A stretch of 64,000 nucleotides of DNA, from the NCBI RefSeq assembly GCF_002934455.1, contig NZ_PTIR01000007.1, forward strand, positions 186,001 to 250,000, in the 5' to 3' direction. Source of the stretch: Trinickia symbiotica. Lineage in GTDB: Bacteria > Pseudomonadota > Gammaproteobacteria > Burkholderiales > Burkholderiaceae. A program made the translations under genes and the position numbers. Shown piece after piece: positions 28,009 to 37,755 of this stretch. Each line of letters opens with the position of its first letter. The stretch's first letter is position 1. Below the pieces are notes generated by a model. It was given only the letters and a program-made list of their open reading frames with translations, searched no databases and was not told the DNA's origin.

Positions 28009-29010
28009 ATGAAATTGAATCGATTGAGCCTTGCGCTCGCGGCGTGTGCATTGAGCGCGGGCATCGTCGTGGCCGCGCAGGCGGCGACGAACGAAACGAT
28101 CGTCACGGTGGTCAAGGTGACCGGTATCAGCTGGTTCAACCGGATGGACGAAGGCGTCAAGGAATTCGCGAAAGCGCAGGGCGTCAACGCTTACCAGACC
28201 GGGCCGGGCACGGCCGATGCCGCGCAGCAGTCGCAGATCATCCAGGATTTGATCGCGAAGAAGGTGACCGCGCTTGCCGTCGTCCCGTACGATCCGCCAA
28301 CGCTCGAGCCCGTCCTCAAGAAGGCGATGGACAAAGGCATCAAGGTCGTCACGCACGAGGCCGACAACGAAAAGAACACGATGGTCGACCTCGAGGCCTT
28401 CGATAACTCCGCATACGGTGCCGCGCTGAACGATCGGCTCGCCAGCTGCATGAAGAGCGAAGGCAAGTGGGCGACGCTCGTCGGCTCGCTCGGCAGCCGC
28501 TCGCAGGTGCAATGGGCGGACGGCGGCATCGACAACGCGAAGAAAAAGTACCCGAAGATGGAGCTCGTCGAGAAGAATCTCGAGACGAACAACGACGGCG
28601 AGCACGCCTATGTCGTCGCCAAGGAGGTGCTGCGCAAGCACCCGGACATCAAGGGTTTCCAGGGCTCGTCATCGCTCGATGTGCTCGGCATCGGCCGCGC
28701 CGTCGAGGAAGCCGGCTTGCAAGGCAAGGTCTGCGTCTATGGCACGGGCCTGCCGACCGAAGCGGCCAAGTATCTCGAGAGCGGTGCGATCAACGGCATC
28801 GCGTTCTGGGATCCGAAGCTTGCGGGCCTCGCGATGAACAAGATCGCGCAGATGCTGATCGACGGCAAGACCGTCAAGAACGGCGACAATCTCGGACTGC
28901 CTGGCTACGAGAGCGTGACCGTCAGCAAGGGACCCGGCAAGGGCATCATCGTACGCGGCAAGGGCTGGGTCAGCGTCGACAAGTCGAACTACAAGCAGTA
29001 CAACTTCTGA
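28009..29010 (+). CDS. periplasmic sugar-binding protein (LsrB/RhaS-like, Peripla_BP_4)
   Basis: Exported substrate-binding component of the CUT2 importer. The signal peptide MKLNRLSLALAACALSAGIVVAAQA ends at about residue 26. The body shows the two-lobed Peripla_BP_4 fold: TGISWFNRMDEGVKEFAKAQ, AVVPYDPPTLEPVLKKAM, KVVTHEAD, KGFQGSSSLDVLGIGRAVEE and the ending SNYKQYNF. It resembles AI-2/rhamnose-type binders (LsrB, RhaS). Ligand is undetermined; the surrounding enzymes favour a deoxypentose. Expected to be the most abundant product of the operon. Confidence 0.9.
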   Translation: MKLNRLSLALAACALSAGIVVAAQAATNETIVTVVKVTGISWFNRMDEGVKEFAKAQGVNAYQTGPGTADAAQQSQIIQDLIAKKVTALAVVPYDPPTLEPVLKKAMDKGIKVVTHEADNEKNTMVDLEAFDNSAYGAALNDRLASCMKSEGKWATLVGSLGSRSQVQWADGGIDNAKKKYPKMELVEKNLETNNDGEHAYVVAKEVLRKHPDIKGFQGSSSLDVLGIGRAVEEAGLQGKVCVYGTGLPTEAAKYLESGAINGIAFWDPKLAGLAMNKIAQMLIDGKTVKNGDNLGLPGYESVTVSKGPGKGIIVRGKGWVSVDKSNYKQYNF

Positions 29011-29104
29011 TCGGATCGGCGAGAAGCACGGCGCGCGCTCGGACGTCGAGCGCGCGCCCGAGTTCTGTAAAGGTTTGACGCAAACGGTGGACGGTAACTC
29101 GACG

Positions 29105-30652
29105 ATGAACGGGGACAAGGCTTCTGAGCCGCTGCTGCAGGTGGTCGGCATCCACAAGCGCTTCACGGGCGTGCATGCGCTGCGCGGCGTCACGCTCGCG
29201 TTCGAGCGAGGCCAGATCTATCACCTGCTCGGCGAAAACGGCTGCGGCAAGAGCACGCTGATCAAGATCATTTCGGGTGCGCAGCCGCCCGATGAAGGCG
29301 AGCTCGTGATCGAGGGCAGGCATTATGCGCGGCTGACGCCGCTGCAGGCGTTGGATGCCGGTATCGAGACCGTCTATCAGGATCTTTCGCTGCTATGGAA
29401 CATGAGCGTGACCGAAAACGTCGCGCTCACGCCCGAGCTCGCCGAGCATGGCGGACGCCTCGCGCGGACGCTCGATCGCCGCGTCCTCGCGGCGACCGCC
29501 GCGAAGGCGCTCGAATCGGTAGGACTGCCGAGCGATGCCGACTTCCAGGCGACGCTGATCGAGCAGCTGCCGCTTGCCACGCGCCAGCTCGTCGCCATCG
29601 CGCGTGCGATCGCGAGCGAGGCGAAGTTCGTCATCATGGATGAGCCGACGACGTCGCTCACGCAAAAGGAAGTCGCGAATCTGATCGAGGTGCTCGGCGC
29701 GCTGCGCGCGCAGGGCGTGACGGTGCTGTTCGTCAGCCACAAGCTCGACGAGTGCTATGCGATCGGCGGCGAGGTCGTGGTGTTGCGCGACGGTCAGAAG
29801 GTCGCGCAGGGGCCGATTACCGACTACACGAAAGCGCAGCTTTCCGAGCTGATGACGGGGCGGCAGCTATCACAGGAGCGCTATCGCGAAGCGGCTTCGC
29901 AAAGCGAGGTCGTCCTCGATGTGCGCGACCTTGCGCGCCGCGGGCAATTCCGCGACATCTCGTTCGCCTTGCATCGCGGTGAGATTCTCGGCGTGACGGG
30001 TCTGCTCGACTCCGGCCGCAACGAGCTCGCCCGCGCACTGGCGGGCGTGGCGCCTGCCGATGCGGGGCGCATTACGCTCGAGGGAAAGCCCGTGACGCTG
30101 GCGACGCCCGCCGACGCGAAGCGGCACCGGATCGGCTACGTGCCCGAGGATCGCTTGAGCGAAGGCCTTTTTCTCGATAAATCGATTCGCGAGAACGTCA
30201 TCACGGCGATGATTTCGAGCCTGCGTGACCGCTTCGGCCAGATCGATCGCAAGCGCTCGCGCGCGCTCGCCGAGCGGACGGTGAAGGAGCTGCAGATCGC
30301 GACGCCCGACGTCGATCGCGCCGTGCAGTCGCTCTCGGGCGGCAACCAGCAGCGCGTGCTGATCGGGCGCTGGCTCGCGATCGATCCGCATGTGCTGATC
30401 CTGCACGGGCCGACCGTCGGCGTCGACGTGGGATCGAAAGACATCATTTATCGCATCGTGCAGCGGCTCTCGCAGCAAGGGATCGGCATCTTGCTGATCA
30501 GCGACGACCTGCCCGAGCTTTTGCAGAACTGCGATCGGATTCTGATGATGAAGAAAGGCCGCGTCGTCGGCGAGTATGGCGCCGAAGGGCTCACGGAGGC
30601 CGCGTTGTACCGTGCTCTCCTCTCGGACGCACCTCTCTCGGAACCAGCATGA
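29105..30652 (+). CDS. CUT2 sugar ABC transporter ATPase (two ABC domains)
   Basis: Fused double ATPase of the RbsA/LsrA type, 515 aa from the ATG at 29105; a TTG 30 bases earlier is also in frame. The first half has Walker A GENGCGKST and a degenerate signature (LATRQLVAIARAI). The second half has DSGRNEL in place of Walker A and the signature SGGNQQRVLIGRWL, as is normal for this family. It energises the importer with the permeases at 26866 and 30649, and overlaps the latter by four bases. Confidence 0.92.
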   Translation: MNGDKASEPLLQVVGIHKRFTGVHALRGVTLAFERGQIYHLLGENGCGKSTLIKIISGAQPPDEGELVIEGRHYARLTPLQALDAGIETVYQDLSLLWNMSVTENVALTPELAEHGGRLARTLDRRVLAATAAKALESVGLPSDADFQATLIEQLPLATRQLVAIARAIASEAKFVIMDEPTTSLTQKEVANLIEVLGALRAQGVTVLFVSHKLDECYAIGGEVVVLRDGQKVAQGPITDYTKAQLSELMTGRQLSQERYREAASQSEVVLDVRDLARRGQFRDISFALHRGEILGVTGLLDSGRNELARALAGVAPADAGRITLEGKPVTLATPADAKRHRIGYVPEDRLSEGLFLDKSIRENVITAMISSLRDRFGQIDRKRSRALAERTVKELQIATPDVDRAVQSLSGGNQQRVLIGRWLAIDPHVLILHGPTVGVDVGSKDIIYRIVQRLSQQGIGILLISDDLPELLQNCDRILMMKKGRVVGEYGAEGLTEAALYRALLSDAPLSEPA

Positions 30653-31689
30653 TGAATCAATCGACGATGAGCACCCCCAAAGCCATGGATATCGCGCGAG
30701 AAGGTCGGCCGCCCGCCTGGCGCGCGAAGCTCGCACGCAATCCGGAATGGTTCACGGTCGCGCTGATCGTGCTGACGTCGATCGTCGTCGCGGTACTCAA
30801 TCCGCGCTTTCTGCAGTGGGCGACGCTCTTCGACATGCTGCATTCGGCCACGACGACATCGCTTTTCGCGCTCGGCACGCTCGTCGTGCTGGCATCGGGC
30901 GGCATCGATGTGTCCTTCACCGCGATCGGCGCGCTGACGATGTATTCGATCACGAAGGCCGTGCTCGTCTGGTGGCCCGATGCGCCGTTCGCGCTGATTC
31001 TTTGCACGGGCGCATTAGGCGGCGTACTGCTCGGCGTCGTCAACGGCTTGCTCGTGCATCGGCTCAAGGCGCCTTCGCTGATCGTGACGATCGGCACGCA
31101 ATATCTCTATCGCGGCATTTTGCTGACGTTCGTCGGGACGACGTTCTTCATGAACATCCCGCACAGCATGGATCGCTTCGGCCGAATTCCGCTCTTTGCC
31201 TATCAGACTGCCGACGGACTCCACGCGGTCCTGCCCGTTTCCGTGATCGCGCTCCTCGTCGCGGCGGTCCTCACTTGGTGGCTGCTGAACCGGACAATGA
31301 TGGGGCGCGCCGTCTATGCGATGGGCGGCAGTCTCGCGATCGCCGAGCGGCTCGGGTACAACCTGCGCGCCGTCCATCTCTTCGTGTTCGGCTATACGGG
31401 CCTGCTGGCCGGCATCGCGGGCATCATCCACGTGTCGAACGGGCGGATCGCGAATCCATTCGATCTCGTCGGCTCCGAGCTCGACGTGATCGCGGCCGTC
31501 ATTCTCGGAGGCGCGCGCATTACGGGCGGGACCGGCACGGTGGTGGGCACGCTGCTCGGCGTCGTGCTCGTCACGCTCATCAACAGCGTGCTGATTCTCG
31601 TCGGTGTGCCGAGCACCTGGCAAAAGGTCATCATCGGCGCGTTCATCCTGGTCGCGGGTACGCTCTTCGCGTTGCGCCGGCGCGGCTGA
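30649..31689 (+). CDS. CUT2 sugar ABC transporter permease 2
   Basis: Second inner-membrane permease of the importer, 346 aa, with about nine hydrophobic helices and family segments ALGTLVVLASGGIDVSFTAIG and AVILGGARITGGTGTVVGTL. It starts at 30649 inside the end of the ATPase gene, suggesting translational coupling. It ends 45 bases before the convergent deoR stop and is the last gene of the sugar cluster. Confidence 0.92.
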   Translation: MMNQSTMSTPKAMDIAREGRPPAWRAKLARNPEWFTVALIVLTSIVVAVLNPRFLQWATLFDMLHSATTTSLFALGTLVVLASGGIDVSFTAIGALTMYSITKAVLVWWPDAPFALILCTGALGGVLLGVVNGLLVHRLKAPSLIVTIGTQYLYRGILLTFVGTTFFMNIPHSMDRFGRIPLFAYQTADGLHAVLPVSVIALLVAAVLTWWLLNRTMMGRAVYAMGGSLAIAERLGYNLRAVHLFVFGYTGLLAGIAGIIHVSNGRIANPFDLVGSELDVIAAVILGGARITGGTGTVVGTLLGVVLVTLINSVLILVGVPSTWQKVIIGAFILVAGTLFALRRRG

Positions 31690-31734
31690 TCGCCAAGCGG
31701 TGCTTCGTTGCCCGCGGCGGCGCGGGCCGTCGCG

Positions 31735-32463
31735 TCACGTCTTGCGCGTTTGCCGCTCCTGCCCCTTCTCGGTGATGATCGAATCGAAGTCTTCGATCTG
31801 CGAGAAGCGCACGGCCTTGACGATGCCGAACTTGCTCGAATCCGCGACGAGATGCCGTTCCACGGCGTTGGCCATCGCCGCCTGCTTGATCGCGACCTCG
31901 TGAAAGTTCCAGCAGGTGACGCCGCGCGCGGCATCGATGCCGCCCGCCGAAATGAACGCCTTGTTGATTCCCATCCGGCGTAGCGTCTCGAGGCTTTCGT
32001 CGCCCGCGAACGAATCGGACGACGGTACGTAGACGCCGCCGAGCATGATCATCCGCACGTTCGACATGCGCCGCACGATCTCGGCGATATTCAGCGAATA
32101 GCAGACGACTGTCAGCTGCATGCTGGCCGGAATGAGGCGGGCGAGCGCGGTCAGCGTCGTGCCGCAGTCGATGAAGATCGTTTCGTGATCGGCGATGAGC
32201 CGCGCCGCGTGCGCCGAGGCCTGCGCCTTCGCCTGTGCGAAATGGTCTTTTTCCTGCTCGAGCGAGTAGCCCGCCGCGTTCGGCACATCGACGGCGCTGA
32301 CGATGTAGCCGCCCAGATAGGTAAAGCGGTCTGGATGCGCGGCGATGTCGCGCCGCACCGTCATCTCGGACACGCCGAGCAGCGTGGCCGCGTCGCGCAG
32401 ATGCATGACGTTGTGCTTGGCGAGCGCATCGACGAGCGAGCGCAGGCGTTCGGTCTTGAGCAT
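31735..32463 (-). CDS. deoR: DeoR transcriptional repressor of deoxyribose catabolism
   Basis: DeoR-family repressor of 242 aa. Resemblance to E. coli DeoR is strong along its length: HLRDAATLLGVSEMTVRRDI (helix-turn-helix), TYLGGYIV, FIDCGTTLTAL, TVVCYSLNIAEI, and the end VADSSKFGIVKAVRF. E. coli DeoR responds to deoxyribose 5-phosphate, so this is the best evidence for the sugar handled by the preceding genes. The start at 32463 is chosen over the track-long frame because the extra residues are not conserved. Convergent to permease 2 and read away from the glc operon terminator. Confidence 0.88.
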   Translation of the reverse strand: MLKTERLRSLVDALAKHNVMHLRDAATLLGVSEMTVRRDIAAHPDRFTYLGGYIVSAVDVPNAAGYSLEQEKDHFAQAKAQASAHAARLIADHETIFIDCGTTLTALARLIPASMQLTVVCYSLNIAEIVRRMSNVRMIMLGGVYVPSSDSFAGDESLETLRRMGINKAFISAGGIDAARGVTCWNFHEVAIKQAAMANAVERHLVADSSKFGIVKAVRFSQIEDFDSIITEKGQERQTRKT

Positions 32464-32505
32464 AGGAATCGGTAGCGCAGCCGCCCGGCGCGTAGCGCGC
32501 GGAGC

Positions 32506-32541
32506 GTTATATTTGTATCGATGACGTGATCGGATTATAAC
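32506..32541. promoter_or_regulatory. imperfect dyad upstream of deoR
   Basis: GTTATA (32506-32511) and TATAAC (32536-32541) frame a 24-base spacer about 43 bases upstream of the deoR start, in a local AT-rich stretch. It could be an autoregulatory site. The symmetry is short and may be chance. Confidence 0.35.
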
Positions 32542-32550
32542 AAGCGGGCT

Positions 32551-32580
32551 CAAAAAAAACCGCCCTTTGAGCAAGGGCGG
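32551..32580 (-). terminator. intrinsic terminator of the glc operon
   Basis: Stem CCGCCCTT/AAGGGCGG (32560-32567 with 32573-32580), followed leftward by a run of eight U (A run 32552-32559). It lies about 55 bases after the glcB stop and separates it from deoR, read in the same direction. Confidence 0.9.
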
Positions 32581-32634
32581 CAGGCACGGTATGAAGCGCA
32601 AATGCGGCTTCCCGAGAGGAATATGGCGTGACTT

Positions 32635-34815
32635 TCAGTGCCGCGCGGATTTCTTGATCTCGAGCCTGAACCGATGCAGCAAAGGCTCGGTATAGCCGCT
32701 CGGCTGCGCACGGCCTTGCAGCGCCAGCGCACAGGCCGCCTTGAATGCGACGGAAGCCGCATAGTCGGGCGCCATCGGCCGGTAGTTCGGATCGCCGGCG
32801 TTCTGCTTGTCGACGACGGTGGCCATGCGCTCGAAGACTTCCTTCACGAACGCTTCGTCGACGATCCCGTGGCGCAGCCAGTTCGCGATGTGCTGGCTCG
32901 AAATGCGCAGCGTCGCGCGGTCTTCCATGAGGCCGACGTTATGAATGTCGGGCACCTTCGAGCAGCCGACACCCTGATCGATCCAGCGCACCACGTAACC
33001 GAGAATGCCCTGCGCGTTGTTCTCGACTTCACGACGGATATCCTCTTGCGACCACTGGGCGCGCTCGACGACGGGCACGGTCAAGAGGCCGTCGATGAGT
33101 GCGCTGCGCTCGCTCGCATAGTCGATGTTCTCGAGCTCTTTTTGCACTGCCTGGACGTCGACATCGTGATAGTGGAGCGCGTGCAGCGTGGCGGCCGTCG
33201 GCGACGGGACCCAGGCCGTGTTGGCGCCCGCGCGCAGTTGCGCGGCCTTTTGCTCGAGCATCGCATGCATCAGGTCGGGCATCGCCCACATCCCCTTGCC
33301 GATCTGCGCGCGGCCGCGCAGCCCGCAGGCGAGGCCGACGAGCACGTTGTGGCGCTCGTAGGCCGAGATCCACGTCGACGTCTTCATGTCGCCTTTCCTG
33401 AACATCGGGCCGGCTTCCATCGCCGAATGCATCTCGTCGCCGGTGCGATCGAGGAAGCCCGTGTTGATGAACGCGACGCGCGCGCTGGCCGCTGCGATAC
33501 AGGCGGCGAGGTTCACGCTCGTGCGGCGCTCCTCGTCCATGATGCCCATCTTCAACGTGTTACGCGGCAGACCGTAGAGATCCTCGACGCGATCGAACAG
33601 CTCCCCGGCAAACGCGACTTCGGCCGGGCCGTGCATCTTGGGCTTCACGATGTAGATCGAGCCCGTGCGCGAGTTGAGCTTGCTCGCGCGATCGTGGAGC
33701 GCGCAAAGCGTCGTCACCACCGCATCGAGAATGCCTTCGGGAATTTCGTTGCCATCGCGATCGAGCACGGCGCCGTTCGTCATCAAATGGCCGACGTTGC
33801 GCACGAAAAGCAACGAGCGTCCATGCAAGGTCAGCGTCTTGCCGTCCGGCGTGCGATAGCTGCGGTCCGCGTTCAAGCGGCGCACGAACGTCTTGCCGCC
33901 CTTCGTGACCTCCTCGGTGAGCGTGCCCTGCATAAGGCCCAGCCAGTTGCGATAGAGGGCGACTTTGTCGTCCGCGTCGACGGCGGCCACCGAGTCCTCG
34001 CAATCGATGATCGTCGTCACGGCGGCCTCGAGCAGCACGTCTTTCACATGCGCGGGATCCGTGCGGCCGATCGGCGTCTCCTCGTCGATCTGAATCTCGA
34101 TGTGCAACCCGTTGTGCTTCAGCAGGACGGCCGTCGGCGCATCGGGCTCGCCGAGAAAGCCCACGAACTGGGCCGGCGTGGCGAGCTTCGTCGCGCCCTT
34201 CGCCGTGCTGACGGTGAGCACGCCATCGACTACCGCATAGCGCGTCGCGTCACGATGCGAGCCGTTCTCGAGCGGCGCGGCGCGATCGAGGAACGCGCGC
34301 GCGTATTGAATCACCTGTGTCCCGCGAATCGGGTTGTAAGCGCCACCCCGCGCCGCGCCATTGTCCTCGGGCAATGCGTCGGTGCCGTAAAGCGCGTCAT
34401 AGAGGCTGCCCCAGCGCGCGTTCGCCGCGTTGAGCGCATACCGGGCGTTCGAGAGCGGCACGACGAGTTGTGGGCCGGCTTGCTCGGCGATCTCGACGTC
34501 GACGTTCGAGGTCGTCACCTGCACCCGCTGAGGCGCGGGTGCGAGGTAGCCGATCTGCTCGAGGAAGGCGCGATAGGCATGCGGATCGGTCACGGGGCCG
34601 GGATGCGCGCGGTGCCACTCGTCGAGAGCCGTCTGCAGACGGTCGCGCTCCGCGAGCAGCGCGCGGTTTTTCGGCGCGAGATCGTGGACGATCGCCGAGA
34701 ACCCTTGCCAGAATGCGTCGCGATCGACGCCGGTGCCGGGCAGCGCTTCGTCTTCGATGAAGCGGACGAGCGCGTCGTCGACGCGCAAGCCGTGAAGGTC
34801 GGTCAGATTGCTCAT
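32635..34815 (-). CDS. glcB: malate synthase G
   Basis: Condenses glyoxylate with acetyl-CoA to malate, completing glycolate use. The 726-aa product has the malate synthase G size and motifs: [26 protein letters not shown] near the start, [43 protein letters not shown] and GMWAMPDLM. The start [10 protein letters not shown] at 34815 is preferred; Met at 34824 is also in frame. It is the last gene of glcDEFGB and is followed by an intrinsic terminator. Confidence 0.95.
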   Translation of the reverse strand: MSNLTDLHGLRVDDALVRFIEDEALPGTGVDRDAFWQGFSAIVHDLAPKNRALLAERDRLQTALDEWHRAHPGPVTDPHAYRAFLEQIGYLAPAPQRVQVTTSNVDVEIAEQAGPQLVVPLSNARYALNAANARWGSLYDALYGTDALPEDNGAARGGAYNPIRGTQVIQYARAFLDRAAPLENGSHRDATRYAVVDGVLTVSTAKGATKLATPAQFVGFLGEPDAPTAVLLKHNGLHIEIQIDEETPIGRTDPAHVKDVLLEAAVTTIIDCEDSVAAVDADDKVALYRNWLGLMQGTLTEEVTKGGKTFVRRLNADRSYRTPDGKTLTLHGRSLLFVRNVGHLMTNGAVLDRDGNEIPEGILDAVVTTLCALHDRASKLNSRTGSIYIVKPKMHGPAEVAFAGELFDRVEDLYGLPRNTLKMGIMDEERRTSVNLAACIAAASARVAFINTGFLDRTGDEMHSAMEAGPMFRKGDMKTSTWISAYERHNVLVGLACGLRGRAQIGKGMWAMPDLMHAMLEQKAAQLRAGANTAWVPSPTAATLHALHYHDVDVQAVQKELENIDYASERSALIDGLLTVPVVERAQWSQEDIRREVENNAQGILGYVVRWIDQGVGCSKVPDIHNVGLMEDRATLRISSQHIANWLRHGIVDEAFVKEVFERMATVVDKQNAGDPNYRPMAPDYAASVAFKAACALALQGRAQPSGYTEPLLHRFRLEIKKSARH

Positions 34816-34852
34816 GATGGTCATGCGTATGGGGTTGTTGTTGAAGGGGGCC

Positions 34853-35266
34853 TCAGGCGGCACGCTGCGTGACGCTTGCGGCGCCGGCCTTGGCGATTTG
34901 CGCATCCTGGTCCGACTTCACGCCCGATACGCCGACCGCGCCGACGCACTGCCCATCGACGACGATGGGCACCGCGCCTTCGAGCGTACCGGCGAGCGGC
35001 GCGCTGAGGAAGGCGTAGCGTCCGCCATTGATCATATCCTCATAAGCTTTCGATTCTCGCCGGCCGAGGGCCGAGGTACGTGCCTTCTCCGTCGACATAT
35101 AAGCGCTGCTCGGCGGGGCGCCGTCGAGGCGCAGCAGGCCGAGCGGATGGCCGCCGTCGTCGACGACCGCGATCGCCACCGCCCAGCCGTGCCGTTCGGC
35201 TTCGGCGCGCGCCGCGGTGAGGATGTCGTTGACCTCGGCGACGCCGAGTACGGATTTCGTATTCAT
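34853..35266 (-). CDS. glcG: GlcG/HbpS-family protein
   Basis: The 137-aa product has the DUF336/GlcG/HbpS fold, seen in [41 protein letters not shown] and the end [20 protein letters not shown]. GlcG has no proven enzyme activity; relatives bind heme or corrinoid in other species. It sits between glcF and glcB, as in E. coli, supporting a role linked to glycolate oxidation. Confidence 0.9.
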   Translation of the reverse strand: MNTKSVLGVAEVNDILTAARAEAERHGWAVAIAVVDDGGHPLGLLRLDGAPPSSAYMSTEKARTSALGRRESKAYEDMINGGRYAFLSAPLAGTLEGAVPIVVDGQCVGAVGVSGVKSDQDAQIAKAGAASVTQRAA

Positions 35267-35350
35267 CTCGATTCTCTCTTTTCTCTTCGGACTACTGACT
35301 GATCTGGCGCGGGCGTCCGTGCTTGCCGATGTCGATCGACGAATCTCGAT

Positions 35351-36601
35351 TCAGGAGGACGCCAGCGATGCGTCGACGAGTTCGATCCAGTGCCGCACGG
35401 GCGTGCGGCCAGCACCGTTCAGATGCGTCTGGCAGCCGATATTGGCCGTCACGATCGTGTCGGGACCGCCGGCTTCGAGCGCGTCGAGCTTATTGTCGCG
35501 CAACGTGCGGGCCAGTTGGGGCTCAGTGATCGAATAGGTGCCGGCCGAGCCGCAGCACAGGTGTCCGTCGGCCGTTTCGGTGAGATCGAAGCCGAGGCGC
35601 CGCAGCAGCGCTTCGACGCTGCCGCCGAGCTTTTGCGCGTGCTGCAGCGTGCACGGGCAATGCACGGCGATACGGCCCGCGCGGTGGGCGCGATCCTTCC
35701 CGGTCGAGCCGGGCGGCTGCAGCGCCTCGACGGGCTCGACCGCGAGGACTTCGACGAGGTCGCGCGCAAGCTCGCTCACGCGTCGCGCTTTCGCCGAATA
35801 GGCCGCGTCGTCGCGCAACAGATCGCCGTACTCCTTGACGAAGGCGCCGCAGCCGCTCGCCGTCAGCACGATCGCTTCGGCGCCGGCCTCGATCGCCGGC
35901 CACCAGGCGTCGATGTTGCGCCGCGCGCGCTGTAGCCCGGCGTCCTGCGCGTTGAGATGATATTCGGCCGCGCCGCAGCAGCCGGCCTCGCGGGCGGGCT
36001 TCACGCTGATGCCGAGCCTGTCGAGCACGCGCGCGGCCGCCGCGTTCGTGTTGGGCGAGAGCGACGGCTGGACGCAGCCCTCGAGCAGCAGGACGCGCCG
36101 TGCATGCCGTACCGGCGGCCGCGGCAACGCGCGAGCGGCCGACGCGGGAATCTTCCGGCGCAGCGAGCCGGGCAAGAGCGGGCGCACCGCGCGGCCCGCC
36201 GTCAAAAGCTTGGCGAAGAGCGACGAGTTCGGCACGACGCGGCGCAAGCCGGCGCGAAGCAGCCGCTCTTTCACGGGACGCTCGCTGCGCCGTTCGACTT
36301 CGGCGCGGCCGATGTCGAGCAGCGTGTGATAGCGGACGCCCGACGGACAGGTCGTCTCGCAGTTGCGGCAGGTGAGGCAGCGGTCGAGATGGGTTTGCGT
36401 CGTGGCGCCGACCGGCTTGCCCTCGAGCAGCTGCTTGATCAGATAGATGCGGCCGCGCGGACCGTCGAGCTCGTTGCCGAGCACTTGATAGGTGGGGCAA
36501 GTCGCGTTGCAGAAGCCGCAATGGACGCAGGCTCGCAAGATCGCTTCGGCTTCGTCGGCCCGGGCGATCGACCGGGCTTCTTCACTCAGAGTGGTTTGCA
36601 T
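35351..36601 (-). CDS. glcF: glycolate oxidase iron-sulfur subunit
   Basis: Fe-S subunit of the membrane-bound glycolate dehydrogenase GlcDEF, carrying electrons to quinone. Two ferredoxin-type CxxCxxCxxxCP motifs lie at Cys25-28-31-35 and Cys75-78-81-85, each for a [4Fe-4S] cluster, then two CCG domains (EAGCCGAAEYHL, HLCCGSAGTYS). 416 aa, the usual length. It follows glcE after 71 bases. Confidence 0.95.
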   Translation of the reverse strand: MQTTLSEEARSIARADEAEAILRACVHCGFCNATCPTYQVLGNELDGPRGRIYLIKQLLEGKPVGATTQTHLDRCLTCRNCETTCPSGVRYHTLLDIGRAEVERRSERPVKERLLRAGLRRVVPNSSLFAKLLTAGRAVRPLLPGSLRRKIPASAARALPRPPVRHARRVLLLEGCVQPSLSPNTNAAAARVLDRLGISVKPAREAGCCGAAEYHLNAQDAGLQRARRNIDAWWPAIEAGAEAIVLTASGCGAFVKEYGDLLRDDAAYSAKARRVSELARDLVEVLAVEPVEALQPPGSTGKDRAHRAGRIAVHCPCTLQHAQKLGGSVEALLRRLGFDLTETADGHLCCGSAGTYSITEPQLARTLRDNKLDALEAGGPDTIVTANIGCQTHLNGAGRTPVRHWIELVDASLASS

Positions 36602-36672
36602 CGATTTGGGTAATCGGATTCGGGTGTTCGCGTGGTCGTCTTTTCAGCCGCGGTGCGTTCAGCGCCGGGCGT

Positions 36673-37755
36673 TCAGAGTCCGGCGTAGAGGCGGCCGGGG
36701 TTGAAGATCCCGTGGGGATCGAGTTGCGCCTTCAACTGTCGATGAATGCGCAGGAGCGCGGGGGAAAGCGGCTCGAACGGTTCATCCACGAGCTCGGGCG
36801 TGAAGCAGGTGGCATGTCCGCCGAGCGCACGCACCGCATCGCGCACGACGCGGGGCGGCGCGTCGGTTTTGAGCCAGCGCTGCATGCCGCCCCAGTCGAG
36901 CAATGGCTTGCCCGGCAGTTCGACGAGCGGGGCCGAGGCAGGCACGGAGAGCCGCCAAAGCGGCTCGGGACGCGCGAAAAACGGCAAGGCGAACGCGCGC
37001 AGCGCGGCCCAGAACGCACCATCCGACACGACGCCGCCCAAGCGCGCCCGCGCGTCGCGCACCGAACCCGCGCCGCCTTCGAGCCGCAGCCGGAGCATGC
37101 CGTCGTCAAAGCAGGCGCCTGCGATCGGCACGCCTTCTCGCAGCCAGCCTGCCAGCTTGGGCAGGGCGGCCTCGGGCGGCATGTCGAGCGCGAGATCGGC
37201 CGTGGCGCGCGGCTTCGGCACGACTTTCAGCGAGACTTCGGTGATGATTCCGAGGCAGCCGAAGCTGCCCGCGAGAAGGCGCGAAACATCGTAGCCGGCG
37301 ACGTTCTTCATGACCTGGCCGCCGAAGCGCAGGTGCTTGCCGTGACCCGTCACGACGCGGCACCCGAGCACGTAATCGCGCACGGCGCCGGCCCATGGGC
37401 GGCGCGGCCCGGACAGGCCCGCGGCGACCATGCCGCCGACCGTTGCGCGGCCGTCGAACGTGGGAGGCTCGCAGGCCAGCATCTGCCCGGCTTCGTCGAG
37501 CGCGGCCTCGAGATCGGCGAGCCGTGTGCCCGCGCGAGCCGTGATGACGAGCTCGGTCGGATCGTAGCTGACGATGCCGGCGTGAGCGGTCGTATCGATC
37601 GGCACCGCGCGGCCGTCGTGCCCATCGACCGGTCGGCCGAGGAAAGCCTTCGTGCCGCCGCCGCGGATCGCGAGCGGCGTGCGCTTGTCGATGGCGGCGC
37701 GCACGGCTTCGACGAGCGCTTCGCTGCCGTCGGTCGAGTTGAACTCTCGTCGCAT
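36673..37755 (-). CDS. glcE: glycolate oxidase FAD-binding subunit
   Basis: FAD subunit of glycolate dehydrogenase, 360 aa, with the VAO/PCMH FAD-binding segments PLAIRGGGTKAFLGRP, IVSYDPTELVITARAGTRLADLEAAL, and GGMVAAGLSGPRRPWAGA. The start codon at 37755 overlaps the stop of glcD by one base, a sign of translational coupling. The longer frame into glcD is an overlap, not part of this gene. Confidence 0.94.
   Translation of the reverse strand: MRREFNSTDGSEALVEAVRAAIDKRTPLAIRGGGTKAFLGRPVDGHDGRAVPIDTTAHAGIVSYDPTELVITARAGTRLADLEAALDEAGQMLACEPPTFDGRATVGGMVAAGLSGPRRPWAGAVRDYVLGCRVVTGHGKHLRFGGQVMKNVAGYDVSRLLAGSFGCLGIITEVSLKVVPKPRATADLALDMPPEAALPKLAGWLREGVPIAGACFDDGMLRLRLEGGAGSVRDARARLGGVVSDGAFWAALRAFALPFFARPEPLWRLSVPASAPLVELPGKPLLDWGGMQRWLKTDAPPRVVRDAVRALGGHATCFTPELVDEPFEPLSPALLRIHRQLKAQLDPHGIFNPGRLYAGL

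Noticed and set aside
32638-34872. Rightward frame of 744 codons over glcB
   Set aside because: Lies wholly on the other strand of malate synthase G. Composition is typical of an antisense shadow; no start site or domain.
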